NCBI GenBank assembly: GCA_002305075.1
Contig: DBQC01000023.1
Coordinates: 52,002-84,982, forward strand
Direction of reading: 5' to 3'
Origin: Ruminococcaceae bacterium UBA1404
GTDB lineage: Bacteria > Bacillota > Clostridia > Oscillospirales > Ruminococcaceae
Length of the DNA: 32,981 nucleotides
Shown here in pieces: positions 7,810 to 16,563 of this stretch. The translations under genes were made by a program, and so were the position numbers. Each line of letters begins with the position of its first letter. Positions within the stretch are counted from its first letter, which is position 1. A model generated the notes under the pieces. That model worked only from the letters and a program-made list of their open reading frames with translations, made no database searches and was not told where the DNA came from.

Positions 7810-8871
7810 TTACAGCCCCGTAAATTCGGCCGGTTTGGGCCGACCCACCAGCAGCATGGCGGCGGCGATAACAAGGCAGACCGCCCCCACAATGCCCCCC
7901 TGCGAGGGGCTGGGCACCGGCGGGTCCTGTCGGCTTATCACGGCCATCACCGGCTGAAGGCCGGGGTAAAAGGGCAGCACCACCGCCGCCGAAACCATCC
8001 CGGCCAGCGGTCGGGTGAGCAGATAGGATTTAAGGTGCACACCGCTGCCCATGAGAATGGCCGCCACCTGCCCCATGATGGACAGTCCCCCAAAGCCCAC
8101 AAAAAAGGCCGCCAGCAAAAGCCCCATGGGACCGCTTACCCGGGAACTGAGGGCACAGCCTTGGGTAACCTCGATGAGTCCGATCATCAGTGTGTAAAGA
8201 GGGCTGCCCGGCCGGGCGGTGAACATAAGCCGAATAAGCTCGCCCACCACCGAGAAGAACACGATAAATGCGCAGGCTGCCAGCATGGCCGAGGCCGCCG
8301 AGCTCACCGCCTCCACAAAGGCGGCCGCCATGGGCCGATCCTCGCCCCGGCGCCCTTTCCTTGGCAGGGGTTGCCCCAAGGCTGCAAGCCCCCCTGCCGC
8401 CAGCGAGCCTGCTACCTGTCCCAGCAGCAGTACCCAGCCCACCTTAAGGCTGCCGAACATGGCGCCCCCCACTGCCGATACCAAAAAGCTCGGCCCCGCA
8501 TTAACTGCGCAGCAGAGCATCCGTTCAGCCTCTTTTGGCGAGAGCTGCCCGGTGCTTACAAGTGCGGCAATGGTCTTGGCGCCGGCCGGATATCCGCCGA
8601 TAAGGCCCATGAGTACCGCACCGGCGGCCTGGTCGGGCAGCCGCAGCAAGTAGCGGGTTATGGGCAGCAGCGGCCAGGCTAAAATATCCCCCACGCCGGA
8701 TAGCGCCAAAAAGCCCGACAAGGCCATAAAGGGAAATAAAGTGGGAACCACCACTTCGGCGCACAGAGCCAGCCCCTGCCGGGCTCCCTGCGCCGCCGGT
8801 GCGGGAAAGGCCAGCAGCATAGCAGCTGTAAAAAGTATACCCAATGCTGTCAGGGCACGCTTGGCTTTCAT
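7810..8871 (-). CDS. ylbJ: Sporulation integral membrane protein YlbJ
   Basis: 353 residues with eight or more membrane segments of the nucleoside-recognition (gate) type. Family phrases are seen: VVPTLFPFMALSGFL near residue 45, GGYPAGAK near 93, and CCAVNAGPSFL after it. Bacillus YlbJ is about 408 residues, so this one is slightly short. In Bacillus it belongs to the sigma-E mother-cell regulon and is needed for heat-resistant spores. The start has an AAAGGAGG site. It is divergent from yqfC, and both have matching sigma-E-like promoter elements in the shared gap. Confidence 0.9.
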   Translation of the reverse strand: MKAKRALTALGILFTAAMLLAFPAPAAQGARQGLALCAEVVVPTLFPFMALSGFLALSGVGDILAWPLLPITRYLLRLPDQAAGAVLMGLIGGYPAGAKTIAALVSTGQLSPKEAERMLCCAVNAGPSFLVSAVGGAMFGSLKVGWVLLLGQVAGSLAAGGLAALGQPLPRKGRRGEDRPMAAAFVEAVSSAASAMLAACAFIVFFSVVGELIRLMFTARPGSPLYTLMIGLIEVTQGCALSSRVSGPMGLLLAAFFVGFGGLSIMGQVAAILMGSGVHLKSYLLTRPLAGMVSAAVVLPFYPGLQPVMAVISRQDPPVPSPSQGGIVGAVCLVIAAAMLLVGRPKPAEFTGL

Positions 8872-8896
8872 AGGCCTGCCTCCTTTGGTTTGTAGG

Positions 8897-8925
8897 AGTA
8901 TATGAGGCCGGGACGAGGGTTATAA
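8897..8925 (-). promoter_or_regulatory. Sigma-E-like promoter for ylbJ
   Basis: On the minus strand, TTATAA is followed 15 bases later by CATATACT, close to the sigma-E pattern (ATA near -35, CATA at -10). The same spacing occurs in the divergent yqfC promoter. Confidence 0.45.
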
Positions 8926-8938
8926 CCCCATAAAGCCC

Positions 8939-8968
8939 TCATAACCCGGGTGTCCAGCCCATATAAAT
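8939..8968 (+). promoter_or_regulatory. Sigma-E-like promoter for yqfC-yqfD
   Basis: TCATAA, 15 bases, then CATATAAAT. The predicted start of transcription lies just before the GGGGGAGG site of yqfC. yqfC and yqfD are sigma-E genes in Bacillus. Confidence 0.45.
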
Positions 8969-8991
8969 GGAGGGTGAAGGGGGGAGGGCTC

Positions 8992-9297
8992 ATGCGCAAG
9001 GACAACAGGCCACAAAGCCACAAGGACACGGCCGACGCCGGGCCGGGCGACCGCATTATGCGTCTGCTCGAGGTGCCACCCGGGTCGGTGGGGGGCTTTC
9101 ACATTGAGCTCAACAGCAACCGGGAGCTGTTGCTTGAGGGCTGCCGCAATGTGCTGGAATACACCGGGGCACTGGTGCGGGTGGACGCCGGGGCCCTCAT
9201 CTTGACCATGACCGGCGAGGGGCTTAATTTGCGCCATTTAAGCGCCGATACTTTGCTGGTAGAGGGCCGCATTGCCACCCTCGCCTTTGAGGGATAA
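8992..9297 (+). CDS. yqfC: Sporulation protein YqfC
   Basis: The ATG at 8992 follows a GGGGGAGG site; the frame is open further upstream but without a site. The product has 101 residues and is a YabP/YqfC-family protein: HIELNSNRELLLEGCRNVLEYT, then LTMTGEGLNLRHLSADTLLVEGRI, is the family core. It is the first gene of the yqfC-yqfD pair, 31 bases before yqfD. In Bacillus the pair is made in the mother cell under sigma-E and is needed for sporulation; the molecular role is not known. Confidence 0.92.
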   Translation: MRKDNRPQSHKDTADAGPGDRIMRLLEVPPGSVGGFHIELNSNRELLLEGCRNVLEYTGALVRVDAGALILTMTGEGLNLRHLSADTLLVEGRIATLAFEG

Positions 9298-9328
9298 TTA
9301 AAAGGCGCCAAAGCGGGGAGGGAAGGGC

Positions 9329-10513
9329 ATGTTCATCATCCAGATGCTCAGATATATCCAGGGCTATGTGCGCTTTAGGGTAACCGGTGGCTTTGCCGAG
9401 CGCTTTATCAGCCTGTGCGCCCGGGCGGTTATACCCATCTGGGGGGTGCGCCCCCGGGATGACTACGACATAGAGGCCCACACACTGGCCCGCAACTACA
9501 AGCGCTTGCGCCCTCTAAGGCGCAAAGGGGGCGTGCGGATGCACATCGAGGCCAAGGTGGGCCTGCCCTTTGTGGTGCATCGCTATCGGCAGCGCTGGGG
9601 CATTCTGGTGGCGGCGGTGCTGTTTGCCCTGTTGCTGTTTGGTCTGTCCTGCTTTATCTGGCGCATCGAAATCCCCGAAACCGAGGGAGTGTCCACCGAG
9701 GAAATTCGCGCCCAGCTAAGCAGCCTTGGGGTGCGGGTGGGTGCTTGGCGGGGCTCCATAGATCCCAAAGAGGCGGCCCGCCGCATGATGATCCTCAACG
9801 ACGACATCGCATGGATTGCCCTGAACATCTTAGGTAGCACCATCGAGGTGGAAATAAGCCCCCGCACCCAGCCCCCCGACCGGATTCACGACGCCAAAGT
9901 GCCCACCAATGTGGTGGCCGCCCATACGGGGCAGATTAAGTACATGGAGGTCTACGATGGGGAGAGTCTGCTTGGGGTGGGGGATACGGTGATGGAGGGG
10001 GACATCATCGTAAGCGGAATTACCCAGGACAAGTGGGGCAACACCATGCTGCACCATGCCAGAGCCCGGGTGCTGGCATGGACCGACGAGACCATCGAGG
10101 TATCCTGCCCCCTGATGGCCGAGGAGCGCGTCTACACAGAGCAGCCCATGGTGCGCCGCGGCCTGCTCATCGCCGAGATGGAGCTGCCCCTTAGCCTGAA
10201 AAAGCCTCCCGCCCTCTACGAGGAGGAGACCGAGCGGGCCTATCTGCGCCTAATGGGCCGGGAGCTGCCCGTAGGGCTCACCGTGCGGACTCTACGCCCA
10301 TACACCCTTAAAACCGTGCGTCTTACCCAGGCCGAGGCCCGGCTGCGGGCCATGGCCGAGCTAAAGGCCCTCGAGGAGAGCCGCTTTGGCGAGATGAAGG
10401 TGGTAGACCGAATGGCCATAGGCCAATTAGAGTCGGACGCCTTTGTGATAAGAGCACGCTACACCGTCGAGCGGGACATTGCCGAGGTGCGGCAAATCTT
10501 TATGGCCGACTAA
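9329..10513 (+). CDS. yqfD: Sporulation protein YqfD
   Basis: 394 residues, the usual length. A basic N-terminal domain (1-90) is followed by one membrane segment at about 91-111 and a large C-terminal domain outside it. Family phrases are present, such as GVRVGAWRGSIDPKEAARRM and DIAWIALNILGSTIEVEI. The start follows a GGGAGGGAA site. It is presumed to act with YqfC at the forespore-surrounding membrane. It is followed by a 104-base gap before phoH. Confidence 0.95.
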   Translation: MFIIQMLRYIQGYVRFRVTGGFAERFISLCARAVIPIWGVRPRDDYDIEAHTLARNYKRLRPLRRKGGVRMHIEAKVGLPFVVHRYRQRWGILVAAVLFALLLFGLSCFIWRIEIPETEGVSTEEIRAQLSSLGVRVGAWRGSIDPKEAARRMMILNDDIAWIALNILGSTIEVEISPRTQPPDRIHDAKVPTNVVAAHTGQIKYMEVYDGESLLGVGDTVMEGDIIVSGITQDKWGNTMLHHARARVLAWTDETIEVSCPLMAEERVYTEQPMVRRGLLIAEMELPLSLKKPPALYEEETERAYLRLMGRELPVGLTVRTLRPYTLKTVRLTQAEARLRAMAELKALEESRFGEMKVVDRMAIGQLESDAFVIRARYTVERDIAEVRQIFMAD

Positions 10514-10617
10514 AAGATATAAAAATAGCCTATTATTTGCCGCAAAGCTATGCCAACTTGGGTAAAATATGCTATACTAAACGGTAAGCTGAAAATCAGC
10601 ACAAAGGAAGTGGAAGC

Positions 10618-11586
10618 TTGATAGAGCAGACGGTTAGCGTAGAGCGGCTTGAGCAGATTGTGGCGCTGTTTGGGAGCTTTGATAAGAATATAAAGGACAT
10701 CGAGGCCCGCTGCGGCGTTACCATTGTCTACCGGGATAGCGATATAAAAATCAGCGGCGACGCCGAAAGGGTTTACGAGGCCACGCAGGTTATCAACGGC
10801 CTTTTGGCGCAATTGGCCCGGGGTGAGGCCATTACCGACCAGAGTCTTCACTATGTGATCGATCTGGTGCGGGAGGGCAAGGGCGAGGATCTTATCGCCA
10901 TGAGCGAGGATGTGATTTGCATCACCGCCAAGGGCCGACCCCTCAAGCCCAAGACCCTCGGCCAGACCCACTATATCGAGTCGCTGCGCAAAAATACCGT
11001 AACCTTCTGCATTGGACCGGCCGGAACCGGAAAAACCTATCTGGCGGTGGCCATGGCCGTCCGGGCATTTCGGGCCCATCAGGTCAACCGCATCATCCTC
11101 ACCCGCCCGGCGGTAGAAGCCGGGGAAAAGCTGGGCTTTTTGCCCGGCGACCTCCAAAACAAGGTAGACCCCTATTTGCGTCCCCTTTATGATGCACTGT
11201 TTGACATGATGGGGGCCGAGAGTTTTCAGCGGTACATGGAACGGGGCAATATCGAGGTGGCCCCTCTTGCCTATATGCGGGGGCGCACCCTGGACGACAG
11301 CTACATCATCCTTGACGAGGCTCAGAACACCACCTCGGGCCAGATGAAGATGCTGCTCACCCGCTTTGGCAGCAATGCCAAGGTGGTTATCACCGGCGAT
11401 GTGACCCAAATCGACCTGCCCGACCCCAAGGCCTCGGGCCTTGTGGAGGCCGTCAAGGTGCTGCGGGATGTGCCCGACATCGGCATTGTGCGCCTGAGCG
11501 GCAAGGATGTTATCCGCCACCGGCTTATTCAGGATATTGTAAAGGCCTACGACCAGTATTATCAAAGCCGGCCCCGGTCACGCTAA
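10618..11586 (+). CDS. phoH: PhoH-family ATPase
   Basis: 322 residues from a TTG start at 10618 with an AAAGGAAG site; no better ATG is available before the conserved N-terminus. An N-terminal KH-like region (about 1-65) precedes a P-loop ATPase: Walker A GPAGTGKT at 133-140 and Walker B ILDEAQN at about 231-237, with LTRPAVEAGEKLGFLPG between them, as in PhoH. PhoH proteins bind nucleotide and are linked to RNA metabolism. It lies upstream of ybeY as in most Firmicutes, but pgpH (yqfF) is absent between them. A TATACT at 10573-10578 may be its -10 box; no clear -35 is seen. Confidence 0.95.
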   Translation: MIEQTVSVERLEQIVALFGSFDKNIKDIEARCGVTIVYRDSDIKISGDAERVYEATQVINGLLAQLARGEAITDQSLHYVIDLVREGKGEDLIAMSEDVICITAKGRPLKPKTLGQTHYIESLRKNTVTFCIGPAGTGKTYLAVAMAVRAFRAHQVNRIILTRPAVEAGEKLGFLPGDLQNKVDPYLRPLYDALFDMMGAESFQRYMERGNIEVAPLAYMRGRTLDDSYIILDEAQNTTSGQMKMLLTRFGSNAKVVITGDVTQIDLPDPKASGLVEAVKVLRDVPDIGIVRLSGKDVIRHRLIQDIVKAYDQYYQSRPRSR

Positions 11587-11637
11587 TAAAGTGGACAGGC
11601 TGTCGGACAACTTTTTTTACAAAGGAGTGAGTGCCCC

Positions 11638-12141
11638 ATGTCTAAGGTCAAAGTGGATATTGTTAATCGCCAAAAGGTTATAAAAGTGCCTGCCGGCATG
11701 CGGCTGCTCATCAAGCGTTGCTGCTGCTCGGTGCTCAAATACGAAGGATTTGAGGGCCCGGCCGAAATCAGCGTAAGCTTCATCGACAATGCCGAAATCC
11801 AGCGCCTAAACCAACACTACCGCGGTCTGGGTCTGCCCACCGATGTGCTGAGTTTTCCCCTTGGCGAAAACGGCGTTTACGACCGAAATGCCGAGACCGG
11901 TGCCGCTCTGCTTGGGGATGTGGTGATCTCCCTCGAGCGGGCGACTCAGCAGGCTCAGGACTTCGGCCATTCCCTCGAGCGGGAAATCGGATTTTTAACC
12001 GTCCATTCGGTTCTGCATCTCTTAGGCTACGATCACGAGGCCGGCGGCCCCGAGGCGGCCATCATGCGGGAGAAGGAGGAGGAGATCCTCGCCTCCATCG
12101 GCCTTGCCCGAGATGTCAGCTACATCGACCCCGACCTTTAA
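11638..12141 (+). CDS. ybeY: Endoribonuclease YbeY
   Basis: 167 residues. The zinc-binding motif H-x3-H-x5-H is seen as HSVLHLLGYDH (His 123, 127, 133), with TDVLSFP at 68-74 and GDVVIS at about 93-98. YbeY acts in 16S rRNA 3' maturation and ribosome quality control. The start follows AAAGGAGTGAG. It is 30 bases upstream of era. Confidence 0.96.
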   Translation: MSKVKVDIVNRQKVIKVPAGMRLLIKRCCCSVLKYEGFEGPAEISVSFIDNAEIQRLNQHYRGLGLPTDVLSFPLGENGVYDRNAETGAALLGDVVISLERATQQAQDFGHSLEREIGFLTVHSVLHLLGYDHEAGGPEAAIMREKEEEILASIGLARDVSYIDPDL

Positions 12142-12170
12142 TACAGCTATACAAGAAAGGAAGAAGCCTT

Positions 12171-13130
12171 CTGAAACAGAGCAAATCGGCATTTGTGGCC
12201 ATTGTGGGGCGGCCCAATGTGGGCAAATCCTCGCTGCTCAATGCACTGGTGGGGGTTAAGCTGGCCATTGTTACCCCCAAACCCCAGACAACCCGCACCC
12301 GTATCACCGGCATTCTCACCCAAGACGAGACCCAGATCGTGTTTATCGATACTCCCGGTCTGCACACACCCCGAACCAAGCTGAGCGAGTACATGGTGCG
12401 CGAGGTGAACGATTCGGTGCTCGATGTGGATATTGCCATCCTGGTCACCGACCTGCGTCCCGCCCCCGACCCCCTTGAGGAGCGACTGATGGGCAGCTTT
12501 AAGCGCCAAAATCTGCGGGGTATTTTGGCCATCAACAAAATCGACCTCTTAGACCGCAAGGAGGAACTGCTGGCCAAAATAGCCGCCTACAACGCCTGTT
12601 ACGATTTCGAGGCCATTGTGCCCATTTCGGCGGTGACCGGCGAGGGGCTTGATATCCTTTTGGCCGAAATTAAGGCCCGAGCCGAGGAGGGTCCCCACCA
12701 CTTTGCCGACGACTCGCTTACCGACCAGCCCGAGCGGGTACTGGCCGCCGAGATGCTCAGGGAAAAGCTGCTGCTTTATATGCGCGAAGAAATTCCCCAC
12801 GGTGTGGCGGTGGTGGTAGAGACCATGAAGGAGCGCCAAAAGGGCGATATGCTGGACATCGAGGCCTATATTTACTGCGAAAAGGACAGCCACAAGGGCA
12901 TCATCATCGGCAAAAACGGGGCCATGCTCAAAAAGGTGGCCAGCGCCGCCCGGGTGGATATGGAGGCCTTTTTCGCCTGTAGGGTCAACCTTCAGGTGTG
13001 GGTTAAGGTCAAAGAAAACTGGCGGGACCGGGACGGATTACTAAAAAATTTCGGCTACAAGCAGCTTGATAATAATAGAATTGCAGCCGCATCTTCCCAC
13101 GGCTTAATTGCCCGCTGTGGCATATGCTAA
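12171..13130 (+). CDS. era: GTPase Era, probable CTG start
   Basis: The conserved N-terminus of Era (KQSKSAFVAIVGRPNVGKS) is fully in frame from a CTG at 12171, with an AAAGGAAG site ending about 8 bases upstream. The first standard codon is a GTG at 12195, which would remove eight conserved residues and has no site. From CTG the protein has 319 residues: G1 GRPNVGKS at 13-20, G3 DTPG at 60-63, G4 NKID at 122-125, and a KH domain with GKNG at 247-250 for binding the 16S rRNA 3' end. After the usual end (KNFGY) there are about 23 extra residues (KQLDNNR...) not typical of Era. It acts in 30S ribosome assembly. Confidence 0.93.
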   Translation: MKQSKSAFVAIVGRPNVGKSSLLNALVGVKLAIVTPKPQTTRTRITGILTQDETQIVFIDTPGLHTPRTKLSEYMVREVNDSVLDVDIAILVTDLRPAPDPLEERLMGSFKRQNLRGILAINKIDLLDRKEELLAKIAAYNACYDFEAIVPISAVTGEGLDILLAEIKARAEEGPHHFADDSLTDQPERVLAAEMLREKLLLYMREEIPHGVAVVVETMKERQKGDMLDIEAYIYCEKDSHKGIIIGKNGAMLKKVASAARVDMEAFFACRVNLQVWVKVKENWRDRDGLLKNFGYKQLDNNRIAAASSHGLIARCGIC

Positions 13131-13182
13131 AATCAGCCCCGAGTGCCCGAGCACTGTGGGCCACACATCGGGAGGTGTGCAT

Positions 13183-13362
13183 ATGCAGGATACAAAGGCT
13201 TGGGAAGCCTTTTATAAAAGTGGCAGAATCGACGATTATATGACCTATCGGCAGGAGAAATCCCGCCGGCAGCAGCCCTCTGCCTCGGTGGCGAGGGGAG
13301 AGGATATGAAACATGCAGCAGACCCTCAGCGGTCTTATTCTGAGGCAACGCCCCCAGGATGA
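13183..13362 (+). CDS. yqzL: YqzL-like small protein
   Basis: 59 residues from an ATG with a GGGAGGTG site. The pattern W-x2-F-x2-SG-x-IDDY near the N-terminus matches the short YqzL family, which in Bacillus lies between era and recO, exactly as here. Function unknown. The protein is longer than Bacillus YqzL (about 47 residues) and its last 50 bases overlap the start of recO in another frame. The tail may have little constraint of its own. Confidence 0.75.
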   Translation: MQDTKAWEAFYKSGRIDDYMTYRQEKSRRQQPSASVARGEDMKHAADPQRSYSEATPPG

Positions 13363-14062
13363 CGACCGTGTGATCCACCTGCTCACCCGAGAAATGGGCC
13401 TTATTAGAGCCTATGCCAAGGGGGCCCGGCGACCTCGCAGCCGTCTGGCGGCGGGCACCGAGGCCCTCTGTTACAGCCGGGTGGTGCTCTTTAAATCAAA
13501 AAGCTGGTATTATGTGGACGCCGCCGAGGTTATCGACGGCTTTTTTGCCTTGCGTCAAAATATCACCGGCCTCTCGCTGGCCGCCTACTTAGCCGAGCTG
13601 GCCGAAAACCTTGCCCCCGAACAGGCCGAGGCCGAGGAGTATCTGCGCCTCTTGCTCAATGCGCTGCACCTGCTGCGGCAGCAGAGCCGGGAGGAGGGTC
13701 TTATCAAAGCCATTGTGGAGCTGCGGCTTTTAACCCTGTCGGGCTATATGCCCGACCTTGTAGCCTGCAGTGCGTGCGGGCTCTATGATGCGGCCGGCTT
13801 TTATTTTATCCCCCGTCGCGGCGAGCTGATCTGCGCCGACTGTATCCCCGAGCCTCCGCCCGACGCCGTCTGGCTGCGGTCTGCGGTGGTGGCGGCCATG
13901 CGCCACATCCTCTATGCGGCGGCCGACGACCTGTTTGCTTTTAAGTTGGGACAGCAGAGCCTTAAGGAGCTTGTGGCCGTCAGCGAAGAATACCTTATGA
14001 CCCAGATTGAGCGCCGCCCCCGCACCTTAGACTTTTATCACAGTCTGTTTATACAGCCCTAA
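13313..14062 (+). CDS. recO: DNA repair protein RecO
   Basis: 249 residues. An N-terminal OB-fold (about 1-80; LSGLILRQRPQDDDRVIHLLT, then GLIRAYAKGARRPRS) precedes a helical domain with a zinc site: Cys 152, 155, 174 and 177 (CSACG ... CADC). RecO loads RecA on SSB-coated gaps with RecR and anneals strands. The start has an AGAGGA element about 10 bases upstream and lies inside yqzL, so translation is probably coupled to it. Confidence 0.96.
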   Translation: MQQTLSGLILRQRPQDDDRVIHLLTREMGLIRAYAKGARRPRSRLAAGTEALCYSRVVLFKSKSWYYVDAAEVIDGFFALRQNITGLSLAAYLAELAENLAPEQAEAEEYLRLLLNALHLLRQQSREEGLIKAIVELRLLTLSGYMPDLVACSACGLYDAAGFYFIPRRGELICADCIPEPPPDAVWLRSAVVAAMRHILYAAADDLFAFKLGQQSLKELVAVSEEYLMTQIERRPRTLDFYHSLFIQP

Positions 14063-14072
14063 CCTATACGAT

Positions 14073-14101
14073 TTGGACTATCCGAGATAATATTACATAA
14101 T
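14073..14101 (+). promoter_or_regulatory. Sigma-A-type promoter for mutS2
   Basis: TTGGAC, 17 bases, CATAAT, lying 28 bases before the mutS2 start in the short gap after recO. It is a fair match and suggests mutS2 and what follows can be expressed independently. Confidence 0.5.
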
Positions 14102-14128
14102 ACGCCTTTTTTTATGGGAGGATATACC

Positions 14129-16525
14129 ATGACTCAACATAAAAATTACACAGCCCCTCTCGAGCTGCCCCAGGTGCTCGAGCAATTGGCCGGTCTTTGC
14201 CGGTGTGCCGGCAGCCGGGCTCTTGCGCTGGCGCTGACCCCCCAATACAACCCAAGAGATGTACAGCTGAGTCAAAGTCAAACCGCCGCCGCCTACCAGA
14301 TGGGCGTGCGCTACGGCAACCCCGGCATGACCAGCGTAAGCGACCCCACCGCCTCGCTTAAACGGGCGGCCATGGGCAGCAGCCTCAGCCTGCGGGAGCT
14401 TTTGGAGGTGCGCTCGGTGCTCCAGGCTCTCGGCCACATGAACGCCTACTTTAAACAGATAGAAAACGGCGCTGACAGCCCTATTGCCTACCTCTTTGAG
14501 CAGATTACTCCCGATAAGCGGGCCGAGGATCGCCTGAGCATGGCCATTCTCTCCGAGGACGAATTGGACGACAACGCCAGCCCCACCCTCTACAACATCC
14601 GCACCAAAATCCGCCAGCAGTCTCTTGGCATCCGCTCGAAACTGGACAGCATGATCAAGTCCACCACCTTTCAAAAGTACCTGCAAGAGCCCATTGTCAC
14701 CCTGCGGGACAACCGCTTTGTGCTGCCGGTTAAGGCCGAGCACCGCAACGAAGTGCCCGGCCTTGTGCACGATACCTCGGCCAGCGGGGCCACCTTTTTC
14801 ATCGAGCCCATGGCCGTGGTGGAAGCAGGCAATGCCATCCGGGTGCTGATGAGCGAGGAGGAGGAAGAAGAGCGCCGCATCATCGCCGAGCTTTCGGCCA
14901 TGGTGGGCGAACGGGCCGACATGATTTTAGCCGGCTATCGGGCAGCGGTGGAGATCGACCTTTTATTTGCCAAGGTGCGCCTTGGGGAGCGCATGAATGC
15001 CATGCTGCCCCACCTCTCGCAGGACGGCCACACCCGGCTTATCCGGGCCCGCCACCCCCTGATCCCCCGGGAGACCGCCGTGCCCATCGACATCGAAATC
15101 GGCGGCGACTACGACACGCTGGTCATCACCGGCCCCAACACGGGCGGAAAGACCGTGGCCATCAAGACCCTCGGACTGCTCTGCCTTATGGCCCAGTGCG
15201 GCCTTATGATTCCCGCCGCCGATGGCAGCCGGGTGTCGGTCTACCACGAGGTGCTGGCCGATATAGGAGACGAGCAGTCCATCGAGCAGAGCCTGAGCAC
15301 CTTTTCGGGCCATATGCACAATATTTTGGGTATCTTAGAGCGGGCGGGGCAACACTGCCTTGTGCTGCTCGACGAGCTGGGCGCCGGTACCGACCCGGTG
15401 GAGGGCGCAGCGCTGGCCATTGCCATCATCGAGCGACTGCGCCGTCAGGGAGCCTATGTGGTGGCCACCACCCACTACGCCGAGCTTAAAATTTACGCCC
15501 TTGAAACCCAAGGTATCGAAAACGCCAGCTGCGAGTTCGACATTGAGAATCTGCGCCCCACCTACCGGCTTATCACCGGTGTGCCCGGGCGCTCGAATGC
15601 CTTTCTTATCAGCGAAAAACTCGGGCTGCCTGCCGACATCATCGAGCGGGCCAAAACCTATGTGCCTAGTGAGAGCCACCGCTTCGAGCGGGTGGTGGAG
15701 GAGCTGGAAGCCACCCGGCAGGCCCTCGAGCAGGAGCGGGCCGAGGCCCAGTCGGCTCGGCGGCGCATCGAGCAAATCGAAAAGCTCACCCGAAGCCAGC
15801 AGTCCCAAATCGAGCGGGACAAGCAGAAGGAGCGGGAACGGGCCAAGGCCGAGAGCGCCAAGCTTGTAAAGGACATTCAGCAGCAGGCGGCCGACCTGAT
15901 GGCCGAGCTGGAGGCCCTTAAAAAGCAAAGGGATTCCGAGCAGTTCGGAAGCCTTTACGCCGAAGCCAGAGGCCGGCTGCGCAAGGGGCTCGGCCGGCTT
16001 GAGGAGATGGTGGCTGCGGCCGACATGCCGGCCGGCGAGGACTATGTTTTGCCCCGCCCGCTTAAAAAGGGCGACTATGTGCGGCTGCGCAGCGGCGGTC
16101 AGACCGGTCAGGTCACCGCCGTAGAGGGCGACCATGTGCGGGTACAGATGGGTTCTGTGACCATGAATCTGAGCAGTTCGGCGCTGATGCTGTCCGGACC
16201 GCCCGAAAAGGAGCAGCCCAAAACCCGCAAGCGGGCGGGCAAAGGCGTAACCTTTACCGGCACCAGCAAGGCGAATCGGGACGCCAGCCAGGAGGTCATG
16301 CTCCGGGGCATGGACACCACCGAAGCCATGATGGAGCTGGACGCCGCCATCGACAATGCCGTTATGGCCGGGGTAGAGACCCTGCGTATCATCCACGGCA
16401 AGGGCAGCGGCATTTTGCGCAAAGCCGTGGCCGAACGGTTGCGCCGCCACCCCAGCATCCGGGAGTTCCGTCTTGGAGTCTACGGCGAGGGGGAACACGG
16501 GGTGACCATAGCCACCCTTAAATAG
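14129..16525 (+). CDS. mutS2: MutS2 family ATPase/nuclease
   Basis: The ATG at 14129 follows GGGAGGA by 7 bases; the ATG 15 bases earlier lies on the site itself. The product has 798 residues, the normal size. It shows a lever/clamp region with helices, Walker A GPNTGGKT at 335-342, Walker B LLDELGAGTDP at 413-423, a long charged coiled coil at about 530-620, and a C-terminal Smr domain with IHGKGSGILR and a final ATLK. MutS2 lacks the mismatch-recognition domain; it suppresses homologous recombination and, in Bacillus, rescues collided ribosomes. The Smr domain is the nuclease-like part. Confidence 0.96.
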   Translation: MTQHKNYTAPLELPQVLEQLAGLCRCAGSRALALALTPQYNPRDVQLSQSQTAAAYQMGVRYGNPGMTSVSDPTASLKRAAMGSSLSLRELLEVRSVLQALGHMNAYFKQIENGADSPIAYLFEQITPDKRAEDRLSMAILSEDELDDNASPTLYNIRTKIRQQSLGIRSKLDSMIKSTTFQKYLQEPIVTLRDNRFVLPVKAEHRNEVPGLVHDTSASGATFFIEPMAVVEAGNAIRVLMSEEEEEERRIIAELSAMVGERADMILAGYRAAVEIDLLFAKVRLGERMNAMLPHLSQDGHTRLIRARHPLIPRETAVPIDIEIGGDYDTLVITGPNTGGKTVAIKTLGLLCLMAQCGLMIPAADGSRVSVYHEVLADIGDEQSIEQSLSTFSGHMHNILGILERAGQHCLVLLDELGAGTDPVEGAALAIAIIERLRRQGAYVVATTHYAELKIYALETQGIENASCEFDIENLRPTYRLITGVPGRSNAFLISEKLGLPADIIERAKTYVPSESHRFERVVEELEATRQALEQERAEAQSARRRIEQIEKLTRSQQSQIERDKQKERERAKAESAKLVKDIQQQAADLMAELEALKKQRDSEQFGSLYAEARGRLRKGLGRLEEMVAAADMPAGEDYVLPRPLKKGDYVRLRSGGQTGQVTAVEGDHVRVQMGSVTMNLSSSALMLSGPPEKEQPKTRKRAGKGVTFTGTSKANRDASQEVMLRGMDTTEAMMELDAAIDNAVMAGVETLRIIHGKGSGILRKAVAERLRRHPSIREFRLGVYGEGEHGVTIATLK

Positions 16526-16563
16526 ACTAATCTGCATATCAATCTGCATTTGGAGGATAGCAA

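Noticed and set aside
7681..8682. Plus-strand open frame of 333 codons, His/Gly/Gln-rich
   Set aside because: Shadow of ylbJ; no family features and no start site.
10510..11565. Minus-strand open frame of 351 codons opposite phoH
   Set aside because: phoH has intact Walker motifs and conserved context; the opposite frame is a shadow.
15335..16549. Minus-strand open frame of 404 codons opposite mutS2
   Set aside because: Shadow of the mutS2 coiled-coil and Smr region; low-complexity Gly/Leu product.
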